A stretch of DNA of 64,000 nucleotides, taken from Gnetum montanum (Eukaryota; Streptophyta; Gnetopsida; Gnetales; Gnetaceae). Each line of letters starts with the position of its first letter. Position 1 is the first letter of the stretch. The notes beneath the pieces were generated by a model. That model saw only the letters and a program-made list of their open reading frames with translations, was not told where the DNA came from and did no database searches. Position numbers and translations under genes: made by a program. Location: NCBI GenBank assembly GCA_015680685.1, contig MNCI01025116.1, positions 625,087 through 689,086 of the forward strand, written 5' to 3'. Of this stretch, positions 35,337-47,841 are shown piece by piece.

Positions 35337-36709
35337 CTTTTTATGGTCATTCTAGCTATGCATGAGTGTCCACATGGTTACTGTTGTTGGTCATTAATGC
35401 CTAAGGTCAAGATTTGATAATTTTGAAGGATATGAGATGTTTTTTAGGCTTCCCCCATTCCATCCACTCTAAGGGTAAAAAGGTTAGTGTGGTAGAGATC
35501 TCCCTTAGTGAAGAAAGTTAAATCTAGGCCAAATAGATAGTCGATTAATCATGCATGTCAATATTTGAGGTTACTGGTGTCGACAATCAATGTTGGATGT
35601 AAAGATTTGATAATTTGGAGGTTTCTAAGTATCTCATGCAATATTTTCTTTTTCTTCCATGATTTGCATGGTGGCCCTAGCATGGATGAGAAAGGAATGA
35701 TAGTTTTGTGCCATATTTGTCCACTTTTGCGACTTTCAGAACCTCCAAAGGGTTCTGGCAAGGTCTAGGGATCACTAGGCATCAAGAAATGGTCATTAGG
35801 TCATCAATTTAGGTTATTTTTAGCTTCCCCCATCTATTGAAACTGAGGGTAAGAGGCTCAGCATGGAAGAAGCTTCTCCCAACATGGAAAACACAAAATC
35901 CCATATTTCAACTAATTTTGAATAGTTTTGACTAGGTTTGGGGGGGTTCCAAGGATATTGGAGATGCTTGGAGGGGTTTTAGATCATGTGGAACCCATTT
36001 TGGGGTCAAACTTATGCTAGATGGGTGTTGGGGATAAGAGTGGATGTTATCCCCCTTCTTTCACTCTAGTCACTACTACCCTAGCATGGAAACCCATGGT
36101 GTCTAGGCTTGCTCATGTCTTATCCACTTTGGGGAACCCTAGGTTGAAAAAGCTAGGTTTGGGTTATTACAAATAGCAAAATATTTGTAATTCTAATGAT
36201 TTTGCAAAATAGAAGGCATTTTTTTCATGCTAAGCATGGTATTCCCAGTCTAGATGCATAGGGTTAAGGTTGCCATAAGATTTTAAGCATCAAAATTGGT
36301 AAAACTCTCAGTGTTGATGCAAGTTTTGGTCAAGAGTGAAGGTGCAAGGTGGGGCCCATAATCCAAAAGATCTAAGATTTTGAAAAGTAAAGTTTTTTCC
36401 CACCCAAAATTAATTTGAACTATACTTTCCCCCCATGCAATTTACTGCACTTGAAGCTATGATGCACTGAATTAGCAGTTGGGGTTTCCAGGTGTGCATT
36501 TAGGTTTTAAATGAGTTTTATATGTCAAATTTTGTAAGTTTTGATCACAACTATCATTCTATAGCAAAAATGCATTGAAGGAGAGATTTCGTAGAGGTTC
36601 CTATGGTAGCAACAACTAACTTTCAGCTTGGAAGCCTCCTATCTTCCTCACAGCTAGCATTGATCTCTCATCCTTCTTAGTTTCAGTCATTCCTAGTGTT
36701 GAGCCTACC
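35337..36709 (+). repeat. Degenerate repeats about 190 bp apart upstream of locus X
   Basis: 'gcttcccccat...' or 'cttccatg..gcatgg' cores with 'gcatgga(t/a)ga' recur near 35451, 35650, 35826, 36048 and 36214. Related cttccccac and cttcccccc cores are seen at 46575 and 55795. Very diverged. By position this may be LTR/U3 sequence of the element that carries X. No coding sequence supported; the two opposed frames at 35558-35768 are shadows of each other. Confidence 0.45.
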
Positions 36710-38149
36710 ATGGCACCAACGCAATGAGAGGAAAAGAGCTAAAACCCTATGATCCAAAATGTGGATGAATGTGCTTGGGAGTTAGAAGAAGTACCTAGGC
36801 CCATCTCCATCTAGGCTTCTTCTATTATTTCTCCCATGTAGGCAATTCTACCTATTTTTGCCTTTATTTCTAATGGTGTTTCTAGTTTTTTACTTCCTAT
36901 GTGTTAAGGCTATTTTATTAGATCTACTATAGTGGAGGGATTAAAATAGAATTTTTATGAAATCCCACCACCTATTTTGTCTACTTTAATGTAGATCTAT
37001 AGTTGTTTCATTACTTTAGCTTTCATAGATTTGATTTTGAAAATAGGGCTTATTGTTTCATGCTTTTTTCTCAAAATTTTGGGATGTGGCCATTTTTCAG
37101 ATCTAGGCCTTAGGATTTTTTAAGCTTAAAATGTAAAAAAATCCTACCCCATTATTTTGATGTGAATTTTAATGGGTTTCAATGGTTATGGCTATTTCAA
37201 CTATTTCCATGGCTATATGAAATCTAGGTTTTGAGATTTTTGAAGCTTTGGTATGAAAAAGAAAACAACATTGTATAAACTTTTTCTTGGTAGACCAGCT
37301 ACACATTTGTAAAATTTAAGGTATGGGTTTTTATCCCTTTATTTAGGCTTTTTTATGGCTATTTTCGCATTTAATTTGACCTTGAAACAAAGAAGTTATG
37401 GTTGTTTTCCTAACATTGCGTAGTTAGGTTGTTTATGTCGCTTTTGTAATTTCATGTAGTCTTTCAAATTTTTTTTATAAGGAAACAGCAAAGTTTATGG
37501 CTACTTTTTATTCATGGATAAGTAGGCTTTGGATTTAGCTTTTCAACAGAGGTGGAATCACTCCAATTGGACTTAAAAATTTTTTTTACTAAGCATGTGT
37601 AATAAGGATGTTTGTGCCATTTTTGGATTATTATCCAAATTGACAAATTTTTCCTTCATATATGGCAAAGGTTTTGAACATTTTCTAAGCATGGGTGTAT
37701 TTGGTTCAATTTAAGCTTTCAAATGGTTGTGAAATCACTCTATTTGATGATCAAACGAATTTTTAGCAAATTTTTTATCCGCCCTACACCAAAAGGGGTA
37801 AATGTTAATGACTATGATTTTGGCTAAACTCTTTCATGTTTTAGGGATATATGGCTATACATTTTCAATTTTAATGGTCATGAATATAACGTTCATAATT
37901 TTAGGATTCTTTTCATGGTGGAATCACTAAAGTCATAGGACAAAAAAAAAATTATGAATTTTTTGCCTATGGCTATGTGAACAAGGCAAAATCATGGTTG
38001 TAGTGCATTACCCATTTGGAAATGGAAGTGGTTGGTATGTATAACTTATGTTTTACTCTTGTGAACATGTAAAACTAATGCTTAATTTTTATTTTTTAAG
38101 AAGAGTAAAAGATTTTTTATATTTTAAGTAAGCTTTTACTATGGCTACA

Positions 38150-38424
38150 TGGTTTTTTCTAAGTTTATTATGTTTTTTCTAAATTTGTGCATAGCTTAGA
38201 TGATTTTCCCAAATTTATGCGTGCCTTGCATAATTTAGATGGTTTTTTCAAATTCATGCATGGTTTGCATAATTTAGATATTTTTCCTAAACTTATGCTT
38301 ACTTTTTCTAAATTTATGCATAATGTAAATGCTATTTTCTAAATTTATGCATAACTTACATGCTTCTTTTTTTCAAATGTATGCATAATTTAGATGCTTT
38401 TTCTAGATTTATGCCTAATTTAGA
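38150..38424 (+). repeat. AT-rich tandem repeat inside the first intron of X
   Basis: About eight variable units of 26-40 bp built on TTTTCTAAATTTATGCATAA with TTTAGATG, starting near 38176, 38202, 38242, 38281, 38304, 38335, 38364 and 38398. Confidence 0.8.
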
Positions 38425-38499
38425 CTAAGACATAGTTTTGAGCTATGAAACTTTGGCTGCAAAGGCTATAAAATATGGTAATACTGATTTTATAGAATT

Positions 38500-38748
38500 T
38501 CTTAAACTAATTTAGATAAATATCTAAGAGCTTTTTACAAACTAACTTAGGAAGTTTTTTCTTAATTTGTTAAGAAATTCCAATTGGTAATGATGTAAGG
38601 TCATGCAAGGTTGTAATAATGTTTTCTTGTGGAATTACTTAAACTAATTTAGATAAACACCTTAGAGCTTTTTATAAAGGCTAACTTCACCTCTAACTAA
38701 AATTTTTTTTCTAAGTTTGTTAAGAAATTTCAATTGGTCATAATGTTT
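38500..38748 (+). repeat. Diverged tandem duplication, period about 134 bp
   Basis: Segments beginning CTTAAACTAATTTAGATAAA at about 38504 and 38638 both run to 'gttaagaaatt(c/t)caattggt'. Lies just before the exon 2 acceptor of X. Confidence 0.8.
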
Positions 38749-41700
38749 TTATGCTTTGCTTCATGCAGAGTCTTTTTGAGGCATGTCCTCATCATAGTGG
38801 AGCTAGTTGGTATCTTATGCTACATTGGTCATCCTAAGAACAACACCCCACCACATGACATGCCTTTTGAAAATCTTTCATTATGGTTCCAACCTAGGGT
38901 AAGGGACTTCGTTGCCTACCTCCTTAAGAACTTTAGTGTGATGCTATGGTCACACTTGTCCATGAATGTAGTCAGGGTTGTTGTGGAGAACCTGTTACCT
39001 TAGGCACCTATCCTAATTACCAAATACATTACTGAGAGGCTACTTCCTAAGACTGCAAGGGGACCAACAAATGCCATAAGTCCACGTTACATTACAAATA
39101 TCTAGATGATGCTAGAGTATAGTTAGTATAATACTGACAATACTCTAATGATGGTGCATAGAACCCACACATTATTCTAGAACTTGTCAGGCACTGTGTA
39201 TCATCTATAGGGGTAAACATGGTTATTGAATGCTTTTATGCTTTTGGCTTGATTACCTTCCCTAACACCATTGATTTTACAGCTTCTTGTAGGTATAAGG
39301 TTAATGATCAAGGCTTGATCATTAATGATCAAATCCTGGAAGTGGCTCAAATTGCTTTGGGTGAATTCATCAAGAGTCATCAAATTACAACTATTGTTTA
39401 TTAACAATTAAGAGGGGACTTTGATGAATATGCCACTAGGTTTAATCACATGTACAAAACTTATAAGGATGATGGGATGATGCACAACTAGTGGGTAGAT
39501 GCCAATAGCACAAATCAAACCCTTGTAGTTGGGACCTCCACACCGCAATAGAAAAGGAAAGGTAAACATAAAGGCTATAACTTCTAGTGTTTGTATGGCT
39601 ATAACTTTGAGTGTTCTATCACTTTTCTTAGTCATTTAAATTTATCATATTGATGGTAAAATTTGGTTATTATTTCATAGGACCTTCCACCTTGGCTAAT
39701 GTCACTATACCACTTTCAGGTTCACATCATGAGGATACCCTCATCCTGAAGTTTGGTGAAGTGACATTAGCACAAGAGTGGCTAAAGGGATGGGCACCTA
39801 GATACATTCAAGAAAAAATCTAGTGTGTAGGTTTACTCCATGTATTCATGATACCTATCCCTTCCATTCTTGCTGCAGAGATGTTACATGTCATCAACTC
39901 CTTCGATGAGAATGTTGGTCATTTTAGCACCATCATTCAAGATGTGAAGATGAATATGGATATAGGTGTTGGCCTTTTTTATGACTTGTTTGGTGTCCCT
40001 ATTGATGGGGTAAATGTTTCCACCAAGACAGTAAGGGAATAGAGCCATTGCAATGAAGTTCTAAAGTGGCTTGGTGCTAACATGAGCCACTCTAGACTTT
40101 CAATGGATAGCTTCACAAATCCTGATGCAAAGAAATCATATCCTTTATTTATGTCTTATGCATTTCCCAAACTACTATGACAAAAGAAGGTAATCATCCT
40201 AGCATAGGGGTGAACCTTTAAGAAGGTCCTCATGGAGGGCATCAGATTTGATTGGGCAATTGCTTTGGCTACTGGGCTTCGAGAGGAAATCATTAGACTT
40301 CATGCTGACACCTCTATGATATATCCATATGTACTTTGCATTTTTTGCAAGTTATTTGCAGAGGTTTGTGGACTTTCTAGTGGCGTATAGGAATGGATGA
40401 TGGGTTTCCCAAAACCCAAGTCAACTTTCTAGGCCTTAGATAAAGCACATTTATCAAATAGTAAAGGCCCATAATCCACCAGAGGGGATAGATGATACAT
40501 TATCCATCACCACTAAGAATCTTGATGTTAGGCAATATGAGTCTCCTAACAGTACTAATGATGATGAACCTCTCTCATTTCCTGCTAGTGTCCAAGATGC
40601 TAAACAATAATGTATGGAGGCTAAAGGGGAAACTATAGAGAAACTCAAGAGGCCTATTGAGGATACACTCCCAACATTAGATCAACCTACCTTAAAGAAG
40701 CTTAATTTTAAGCTTAAGCTATCACAATAGGTAGTTGTAGATATTCTTTGTTTAAATTTGGCTATTTCATGTTCTAAAGTTTATGGCTACTTTATGGTTT
40801 TATGTGTTAACTAGTTTTCTCTGTGCTATGGTTGTAGATAAGTGTTAGGCTATAGTAGCCCAAGCTACTACAAAGGTAGAACAAAGGCATGTAGAAGAGG
40901 CACTCCTAAAGAAACCTATGGTTGAAGGATTTGTAGATGTAAGTATAGATGATCTAGATGCCTTGTTTGGTGAGGCAGTGCCAAGTACGTCTCCCATCAT
41001 CATCCCAAAGGAGGAAGAGGAGGAGAAGCTAGGTATGCCTATGCCTTAATATTTTTGTTATATCTCATTGGTTATCTTTGGTTTTCATCCTAACCTTTTG
41101 ATGCTTGTTCTGCTTATATTAGTTCTTGAACCACTGGTCCAAGCTCTTATCCCTAAGTTTCATGTGAAACCGTGGGTAGAGACTCTAGACAAAGTCGAGT
41201 TCATGTGTGTTATGGCTAAGGACATCATCAATCAATTGCATCAGGTTGCACCTAAGATAGGTAAGGAGTTTGTTTTATATGCCTTAGTTATGGGCTTTGC
41301 TTGCATTATGGCTATCTTAGGTTGTGTTTTATGGTTGTATTTTATGCTTGTGTAGTACCTTTTATGGATTGCGGCCTCAGTAGAGAAATGGAGATAGACA
41401 CCTTATGTAAGCTTCCCTCTAATGTGTCTAATGTACATGTAATGATTTAGCAAGGTCATGTGTAAAAAATTCATAGGAGCTAGAGAGGCCCAACAAATCC
41501 CTATGATAGGAAGTTATGGCCTTAAGGGAAAAGACTCAAAGGTAGGAAGATACGATTAGAGATATCTGAGATCATAAGGCCTTTGTAGAAGCCCAAGTGG
41601 CTAACTTAGGAAAATTATAGACTAAAGAAGTCATGTGGGCCTGCTATAATTTCCTAAGCTAGCCCAAGTGGCAAAAGTAGTGATCCTACAGGAGATGGCA

Positions 41701-42300
41701 AAACAATGTATGTAGATGGACCTCATCTTCCAAAAAGTTGAGGAATGGAAGGATCACTATGCTTAGGTTCTGGAGTGAGGCAAGGTGGATTATGGGGCCT
41801 ACCTAAAGTGGCTCAAGGAGGAGTCAATTGAATAGCACAAGAGAGAGCTATTCTTTTAGGGGATCCAGGCAAACAGTGCTTATCAAGTTTTTGAAAGTAC
41901 TCTTAAGGTGGAGCAATCCCCTACTCTTCATATTACCACTTTTGCAGGTGAGAACTCTACAGCTACTACTATCCAAGAGTCTCCTACTTGGACTCCTATA
42001 TATAGGATCAACATTCTTTCTAGTGTTGATCTTGGGGATGTTGACTAGGTCAACATGATGGAGGACCAGATCCTCCATCATTTGGAGGAATGCCTTCCCC
42101 ATCTACCACTAAAATTAATGGAGCTAGAATCTCCATCGGTTTAATAGATTTTATGTTTTAGTTTTGGTTTTAAGTCATGATTTTTCCTATAGGTTACTAA
42201 CTAGCTATATGTTGTTTCATTCTAGGATTTAGGAGACATTGGCAGCCACAATGATGAGGGTGGGAATGGCCCACCACTTCCTCCTCTGAATGCCATTTAG

Positions 42301-42984
42301 TAGCCTCCTTTAGTTTATCTTATTGGCTATTTACTATTTTTTTATGTTGATGGCTATGATTAGCCAATTCTATGTTATAGATGGTTCTTATTCTTTGACA
42401 TTTTTGGCACATAGTGTGGCCATGGCTATATATGTTATGGACATTTTAACTTTAAATTTAAATTTTGGTTTTATTTTTGGCTATATGCATCTATAGTAGT
42501 AGTGAATGTTGTAAATGTTGTAAGCATTGAAAATGGCTATGTTGATGTTTTTGGTTATAACATTTAATGGCTAACTGACAAAAACAAGTGTCATAATAAA
42601 TAAGATGTTTGCTAGTTTTAGGTCATTTTTGGCACAGGTTATACTGTGCGATTGTGGCTACATTGCCAACTTAAGGCTATGGCTAGCCATAATGCAAGTT
42701 TAAAGTCTTAGCATACCATAGTGCCAGTATAACATCTTTGCAGATGTGGTGTGAAAGAGACATATATTTATAAGGCTTTTTCAATCATAAGCAAGAATAA
42801 ATAAAGGTTGTAGTAAATAGGTAAAAATTCAAATAGACTTAGGCTACATGCATAGGCTATGTTCATAAAACAAAAAAGATATAATAAACTATAAAAGAAA
42901 AGTAAGGCTACATGGCTATTGGTGCATCTGGTCATATGGGGCATGGGAAGTTAAGGTAAAATTCACTTGTGTAGATTCTTCTTA
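42301..42984. other. Non-coding gap between X and T3
   Basis: No gene supported. T-rich, many 'ggctat' words. X ends here on the plus strand and T3 ends here on the minus strand, so it should hold the 3' ends of both. The RT and integrase expected downstream of T3 protease are absent. Confidence 0.5.
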
Positions 42985-45900
42985 ATCTTTGCAAGATTAG
43001 GGAGTGAGTAAGGCTTTCTCTACACAAGCTTATATTCACCATTCCCTTCTCTTAGGATGTTAAAAGGGAGTTCATCCCATAATGTCTCCTATTCCTTATT
43101 GTTGTCATCGTTGGCTATCTTGGGTTTTTTCTCTTCATGGTTGGGAGCTTCTTCTTCAAGCTCCACTTCAAACCCCTATTCAATGTCTACATTTTTTATG
43201 GCTAGAGGAACCACATTATCACCATGAATAATGATTTCACCTCCCTCATAAGGAAGGTGAATTTCTCGATGGATGGGCAAGGACACAACCCATAACTAAG
43301 CCAACTAAGATCTTCTTAGGATTATGTTGAATCTTGGTGTCTCTTCCACCACCAAGAAGTTGGTGATTATAGAGAATTTTATTCTAGCTACAAAGTCCAA
43401 GGAGATAGACCCCTTGATGGCAACTCTTGATCCATTAAAGGACTTAAGAGCTGCAATGGTTGTAGGTTATACTTGCTTAATTAAGCCCAAGCATTCAATG
43501 ATGGTGTAGGGGATGATGTTGGTTGTAACTCCATCATCAACATACACCTAATGTATTTTAAATTATCCTATGCATATGGTTATGAATAAAGAAGTTGTAG
43601 TTACTTCATGATTTTAGGAATTAACCTTGATTTTGCTATCACAAAATGTTAAGGGTGTTGACTTATTCTCCCTTGGTAGGGAAGAAATCATCACTACATG
43701 GATGGCTTCCTTGTTAACAAGAATATCCTCACTAATGGGTATGGAAGTTAAAATTTTGACTAGCACCTCACAATGTGTGATGGAAGTCATGATTAGGTCA
43801 TATACGCTTAGGGTTATGTTTTTCTACTTGAGGGATTGCTTGACTTGGCCCATTGCACTGAGGAAGCTTTTATCATTGGCCCTATACTTATCACCTTGAT
43901 TACACTTTGCTTCCTCAATGTGTCCCAAAATGCAAACCTCGGCTTTAGGGTGTGGATATTGTGGCTCTTCCTTATTGTTTTAATTATGGGCTTTGGTATC
44001 CTCCTATGGCTTGTTGATTAAAGGGGATGGGGCAGAGAAGGTCATGGGTATAGTAAAAATGGGAGTGGGCTTCAGTGGGCCCACTTCCTCTTGTACCTCC
44101 ATCTACTTATCTCCCTTGTTGTCAAGATTTTGCTTACGCTTCTTCCTTTTTCTGCCTAAATTTTTTTGGTTGTTGACTGTTGGCTATGAGGAAGATGCAA
44201 TAGCATTGGCCACCACAAGGGATTGTTGTGTAATTTCTTGGGCTACATCTATTTGGTTTGTATTGGGTTGGAACACCTTAATGATAAAAGGTTCTCTAAG
44301 AGGCATTCGTGATGATATTTTCACAATAAAGGGGGATCTTGAGCTATGGGAAGCTAAAGAAGCCCTTTCATTGTAGAGGGATACTTGAATCATGAATGGT
44401 TCTCTTGTAGGTATCTAATCATCATTGATGTTAAATGTTAAAATAACATAGGGGCTATCATTAGCATTCAATGGGTCTTTGTACACAAGCATCAACTGGT
44501 TTTGTCACCAAACTAAGTTAGAATGATCTAAGAACAATTTCCTCCTATCTATCATCCTTTGTAGGCCATCCTTCAGTGTAAGGTAGAAGTCTATGTCATG
44601 ACCAGGTAGTTGATGATAATGGAAAAAGTATTCTAACTTGAAGTATTTAGACAATTAGGGATCATCCTTCATTGCCTAAGTGGAATCTTTGGCTATTTTG
44701 CATAGTTGCTCATGTTTCTTTTGAGCAACTTTGGTCATTTTTTTGTGTTGTATGCACTCACTTCTTAATAGTTGATCTAGAAACTCAAATGGTTTTAATG
44801 GCAATGTAGTGTATTTAGCCTTGTCCTTCCTTTCAAAGTTAGGTCTATTTGTTGTTGATGCAGTGATCTGAGAAGTTAATGGTTGGTTATTATAGTCATT
44901 GATGGGGGCCTTGGGTGGATTGACCTTCGATCCTTGGTTTATTTTGTTTCCTTAGTTATAGAGGCTATGGTAGTGTTTTTTTGTTAGTTATTTTCTTTGT
45001 CTCTTTAAGTGTGTTTGTTTTTATATGCGATATAATCTAGATCATGAGTGTTCTCTAGAACATCCTCTATGTTTTTAGTTTGTGAGAACACTTGGCTAAG
45101 AGACTGTGGATCAAGGTAGTAGAGTTTAGACTTGATGAATTTATTAACAACTCCCTTGAATATGGCTAACAAGTGGGATTAGACTATGGGCTTTGGTATT
45201 TCATTAAGTAGTCCATTTCATCATTGAATGAATTTTTTTATAGGTTCTAAGGGCCCTTGCTTGACCTTCATGAGTTGGTCAAAAATTGTGTCAGGCTTCA
45301 AATTATACTTGAAGTAGTTGAAAAACTGGGCTACTAGGTCCTCTAAAGAGGATATGGATCCTTTGGACAATGCATGATACCAATCAAGTCCTTTCCTAAT
45401 CAGATACATAGGGAAAATCCTCATGATGGTATAATGTCATGGCTACATGAGAAAACATTTAGATCAAAAGATAATAAGGTTAGCCCCATAGGTTGCAAGG
45501 CTTGATCCAAGTCTTGTAGTGGCCCCATAGGTTGTAAGGTTTGTACATAAGGTTGTGACATCTATTGTGAGGCTTGTGGCCTCATTATGAGTTGCATGGT
45601 AGAAGGAATAGGTTGCATTATGGTTGTGGCTTGTGGGCCAAACAAGGAAAATGATGTTTGTGTCAGTAATTGATGCACAAATGGGACTAATGTGGTGTAT
45701 GACCCCTGTGCTTCTTGAGGTCCTATGGTTGCCCCCACATAAGTAGTTAATAGATTTGTAATGGTAAAAACCACCATTGATGATTTTATATATCAAGATT
45801 TTATTGTAAATAACATTGATGTATTATAGTTTGTTGTTTATTGCATTGATTAAGTGTGATGTATGGCTATAACTGACATGGGATCTACCATAGTAGGGTA

Positions 45901-46431
45901 GGAAGGAGTGGAAGATGATGGCACCATGCCCATAGAGAAAACAAAGGTATTAGAGGAAGGTGCTATAACCTTGGGGGATGTTTGTTGGAATAGATATCTT
46001 GGGATGTTTTTAGGCTTAAATTCTATCTTAAATTTATCCTTCTCTTCCTATTGTTCCTTAAAGCTATGCTTGTCATCTTCCTCTTCCATAGTAATCAATT
46101 AGGCTAGGATGCTAGAATAGATGTCACTAAGGAAAATTTGATCATACACGGAAGGGATGTACTCCTTCCCAGTCCTATGTATGAGGTAAAACTCCCTTTT
46201 GGGCTCAACTTTAATTCATGGAATTAGCATGCCTACTTGTATTTTAGCACAAATGAAGTTATAATGATCTTCATTTATGGTTGAAAAATCAAGACTCTAC
46301 CCTTTAACTCTCAAAGATCGCCTACTCTCAATGATGGCAAGGTCTTTGGGGTCATACACCCTGATGGCTTGTTGGTTATGATCTATGCCAATGAGGGTGA
46401 AGGGTAATTTGGTGGACTATTGAAAAGACAT
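42985..46431 (-). pseudogene. T3: gag-protease of a Tat-type element
   Basis: Start taken at the ATG at 46431 (MSFQ). N-terminal region with DHNQQAIRVYDPKDLAIIE (about 46380) and VYDQIFLSDIY; a Pro/Gln-rich stretch (45780-45560); capsid with FPMYLIRKGLDWYHALSKGS and LEDLVAQFFNYFKYNL (45415-45300); a C-terminal finger FHYHQLPGHDIDFYLTLKDG (about 44640-44575), again with Cys lost; then protease near 43550-43320 with YVDDGVTTNIIP, ECLGLIKQV, FNGSRVAIKGSISL and FNIILRRS in the typical Tat order. Stops throughout. Pol beyond protease is missing. Its orientation is opposite to X. Confidence 0.85.
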
Positions 46432-46841
46432 GACTATAGTATTGATATTGGCTTAAAATAGATTATAAATGGTAAAGTAGAAGTAAATTGTAGTGAATGG
46501 AATTCAAAAAATCTTAAAGGAAATGAAAATGGAAAAAAATGATGTACTTAATATAATTAGTAAGTGGGGGATAAGAGGGGCTTCCCCACTTTACCAAAAA
46601 TGGAAAGTTGAAAATGTTGGTTTCAAGACTCACCCAAGTTGGCCACCCAACTACCTCTAGGTTGGGTATGGTAGGGGAAAAGAAGGAAGGTGAGATAATG
46701 GAAATCTCACACCTTCTTATTTCAACATTGGAGAGAGGGGAAAACGTTTGAATGTCAATATGGAAACTTAGCAATTTCCAAAGATGATTTTGGTAGGTTG
46801 TCAACTTTTACCACAAAGGAGGGGAAAATATGCTTGGTTGG
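46432..46841. repeat. Leader/LTR-side repeat unit of T3, cut by E4
   Basis: The segment 46640-46841 (cccaactacctctaggttggg, then gtgagat, tcaac(a/g)ttg and an aaggagggga-type end) matches 54388-54600 unit for unit. This suggests E4 is inserted in a tandem repeat of about 200 bp belonging to the 5' side of T3. The core is an inverted repeat, CCCAACTACC against GGTTGGG. Confidence 0.55.
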
Positions 46842-47707
46842 TGATGAATCATGATTTGTGAGGCCCTGATATTGAATCCTCGATATCGGGTATGCGATAT
46901 TGCAGCCTAAGCAACAATATAGTATACACGATATCATGATCCCTGTGTGGACCTATAAATACCATAGTCGGGTGCATAGGAAAAGGGAGTCAGTCAGATA
47001 GTGTTAGAGTAGGATCTTTTTATCAGTTTTCAATTCATTTCAATTCTTTTCCCAGTGCATGCCTGCAGTGTGATGATTGTAATTGTATGGAACCTTTATT
47101 CAAGTGTGACATACTTGGACATGCACATGACTAGCAATAAATATCGAGATTAATCCATCATTACATCATTCACTTAGCTTTAATTACTCTAATTATTAAT
47201 TGTTATTTATTGTTTTCTTCATTAATATTTCCTTTATTATCATTTACATTTCTTGTTGATAAATGCAGAATGAGTACAAGTTAATCACAAGCATTTAAGT
47301 GTGACTACTTGATATCCCAGTAGCGTATCTAGGAGTGCTTAAGTAATATATGCTTGGTAATCCCAGAGGTAGTCCATGAGGTCCAAGATGTATATGGATA
47401 ATTAAGGATAGATGCTCATCACACCTAGGATAGCTTATATTTTGCTTCGTATTTCTCCTTAGCCTAATCAAGGTTATTTTCTATTGTCCTTAAGAATAGC
47501 ATAGTAATAGGAAACACATCATACACCTCACTCTAGACTAAAGCATATGTGACAAAGCAGATACTAGTCCAAGTGGAAAGACAATGAACTACAATCAATG
47601 TGTAACTATCTAGATACCACAACTAGCCTGTTTGTAGAGTTCGACCAGATCATGCATGAACACTCATATTCGTATGGTTGAGTGTAGGGGTGCCTAGCCA
47701 CTCATCA
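46842..47707 (+). repeat. 5' LTR of E4
   Basis: TGATGAATCATG to CTCATCA; co-linear with the E2 LTRs. GATATC-type words at 46870-46935 and TATAAATA at 46954-46961. Confidence 0.88.
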
Positions 47708-47708
47708 T

Positions 47709-47726
47709 TGGCACCATTGCCAAGGA
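47709..47726 (+). promoter_or_regulatory. Primer-binding site of E4 (tRNA-Asp type)
   Basis: TGGCACCATTGCCAAGGA, one base after the LTR; identical to the E1 site and differing from the tRNA-Asp complement only by G-to-A changes. Confidence 0.85.
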
Positions 47727-47841
47727 AGGTGTTAGTTATCTAGACTGGTTATACCATACAAGATCGCTGTGAGAAGGCATTAACGATATATCTTTCCAAA
47801 AAAGAAATTAATTTCAAATGAGTCACACACTATTCATAACA

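Larger units (their letters stand above)
36710..42300 (+). pseudogene. Locus X: decayed multi-exon accessory gene (FCP1-like + plant-transposon-protein-like + coiled coil)
   Basis: Proposed exons: 36710-36790 (MAPTQ start, weak), 38769-39212, 39283-39561, 39681-40730, 40838-41032, 41123-41260, 41356-42138, 42226-42300. Introns of 70-119 bp have GT/AG ends and branch-like CTAAC or TTAAC words; the phases agree at the joins after exons 3, 5, 6 and 7. Exon 2 has HVLIIVELVGILCYIGHP and RVRDFVAYLLKNFSVMLWS, resembling the DLNG.L and RP..REFL.......WSS parts of FCP1/NIF phosphatase-like domains. Exon 4 (FYDLFGVPIDGVNVSTKTV, then KKVLMEGIRFDWAIALATG) resembles, in order and spacing, E4 ORF2 and the family annotated as putative plant transposon protein. 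Exon 7 is Glu/Lys-rich; exon 8 ends PPLPPLNAI. About a dozen stops, mostly TAG/TGA, and a frame slip near 40460 make it inactive. Exon 1 is not phase-compatible and may be wrong. Confidence 0.6.

Noticed and set aside
41848-42102. 84-residue minus-strand frame
   Set aside because: Antisense to exon 7 of X; the plus strand has consistent splicing and end signals.
43324-44376. Plus-strand frames of 61, 90 and 127 residues
   Set aside because: Antisense shadows of T3 gag-protease, which reads with recognisable motifs on the minus strand.
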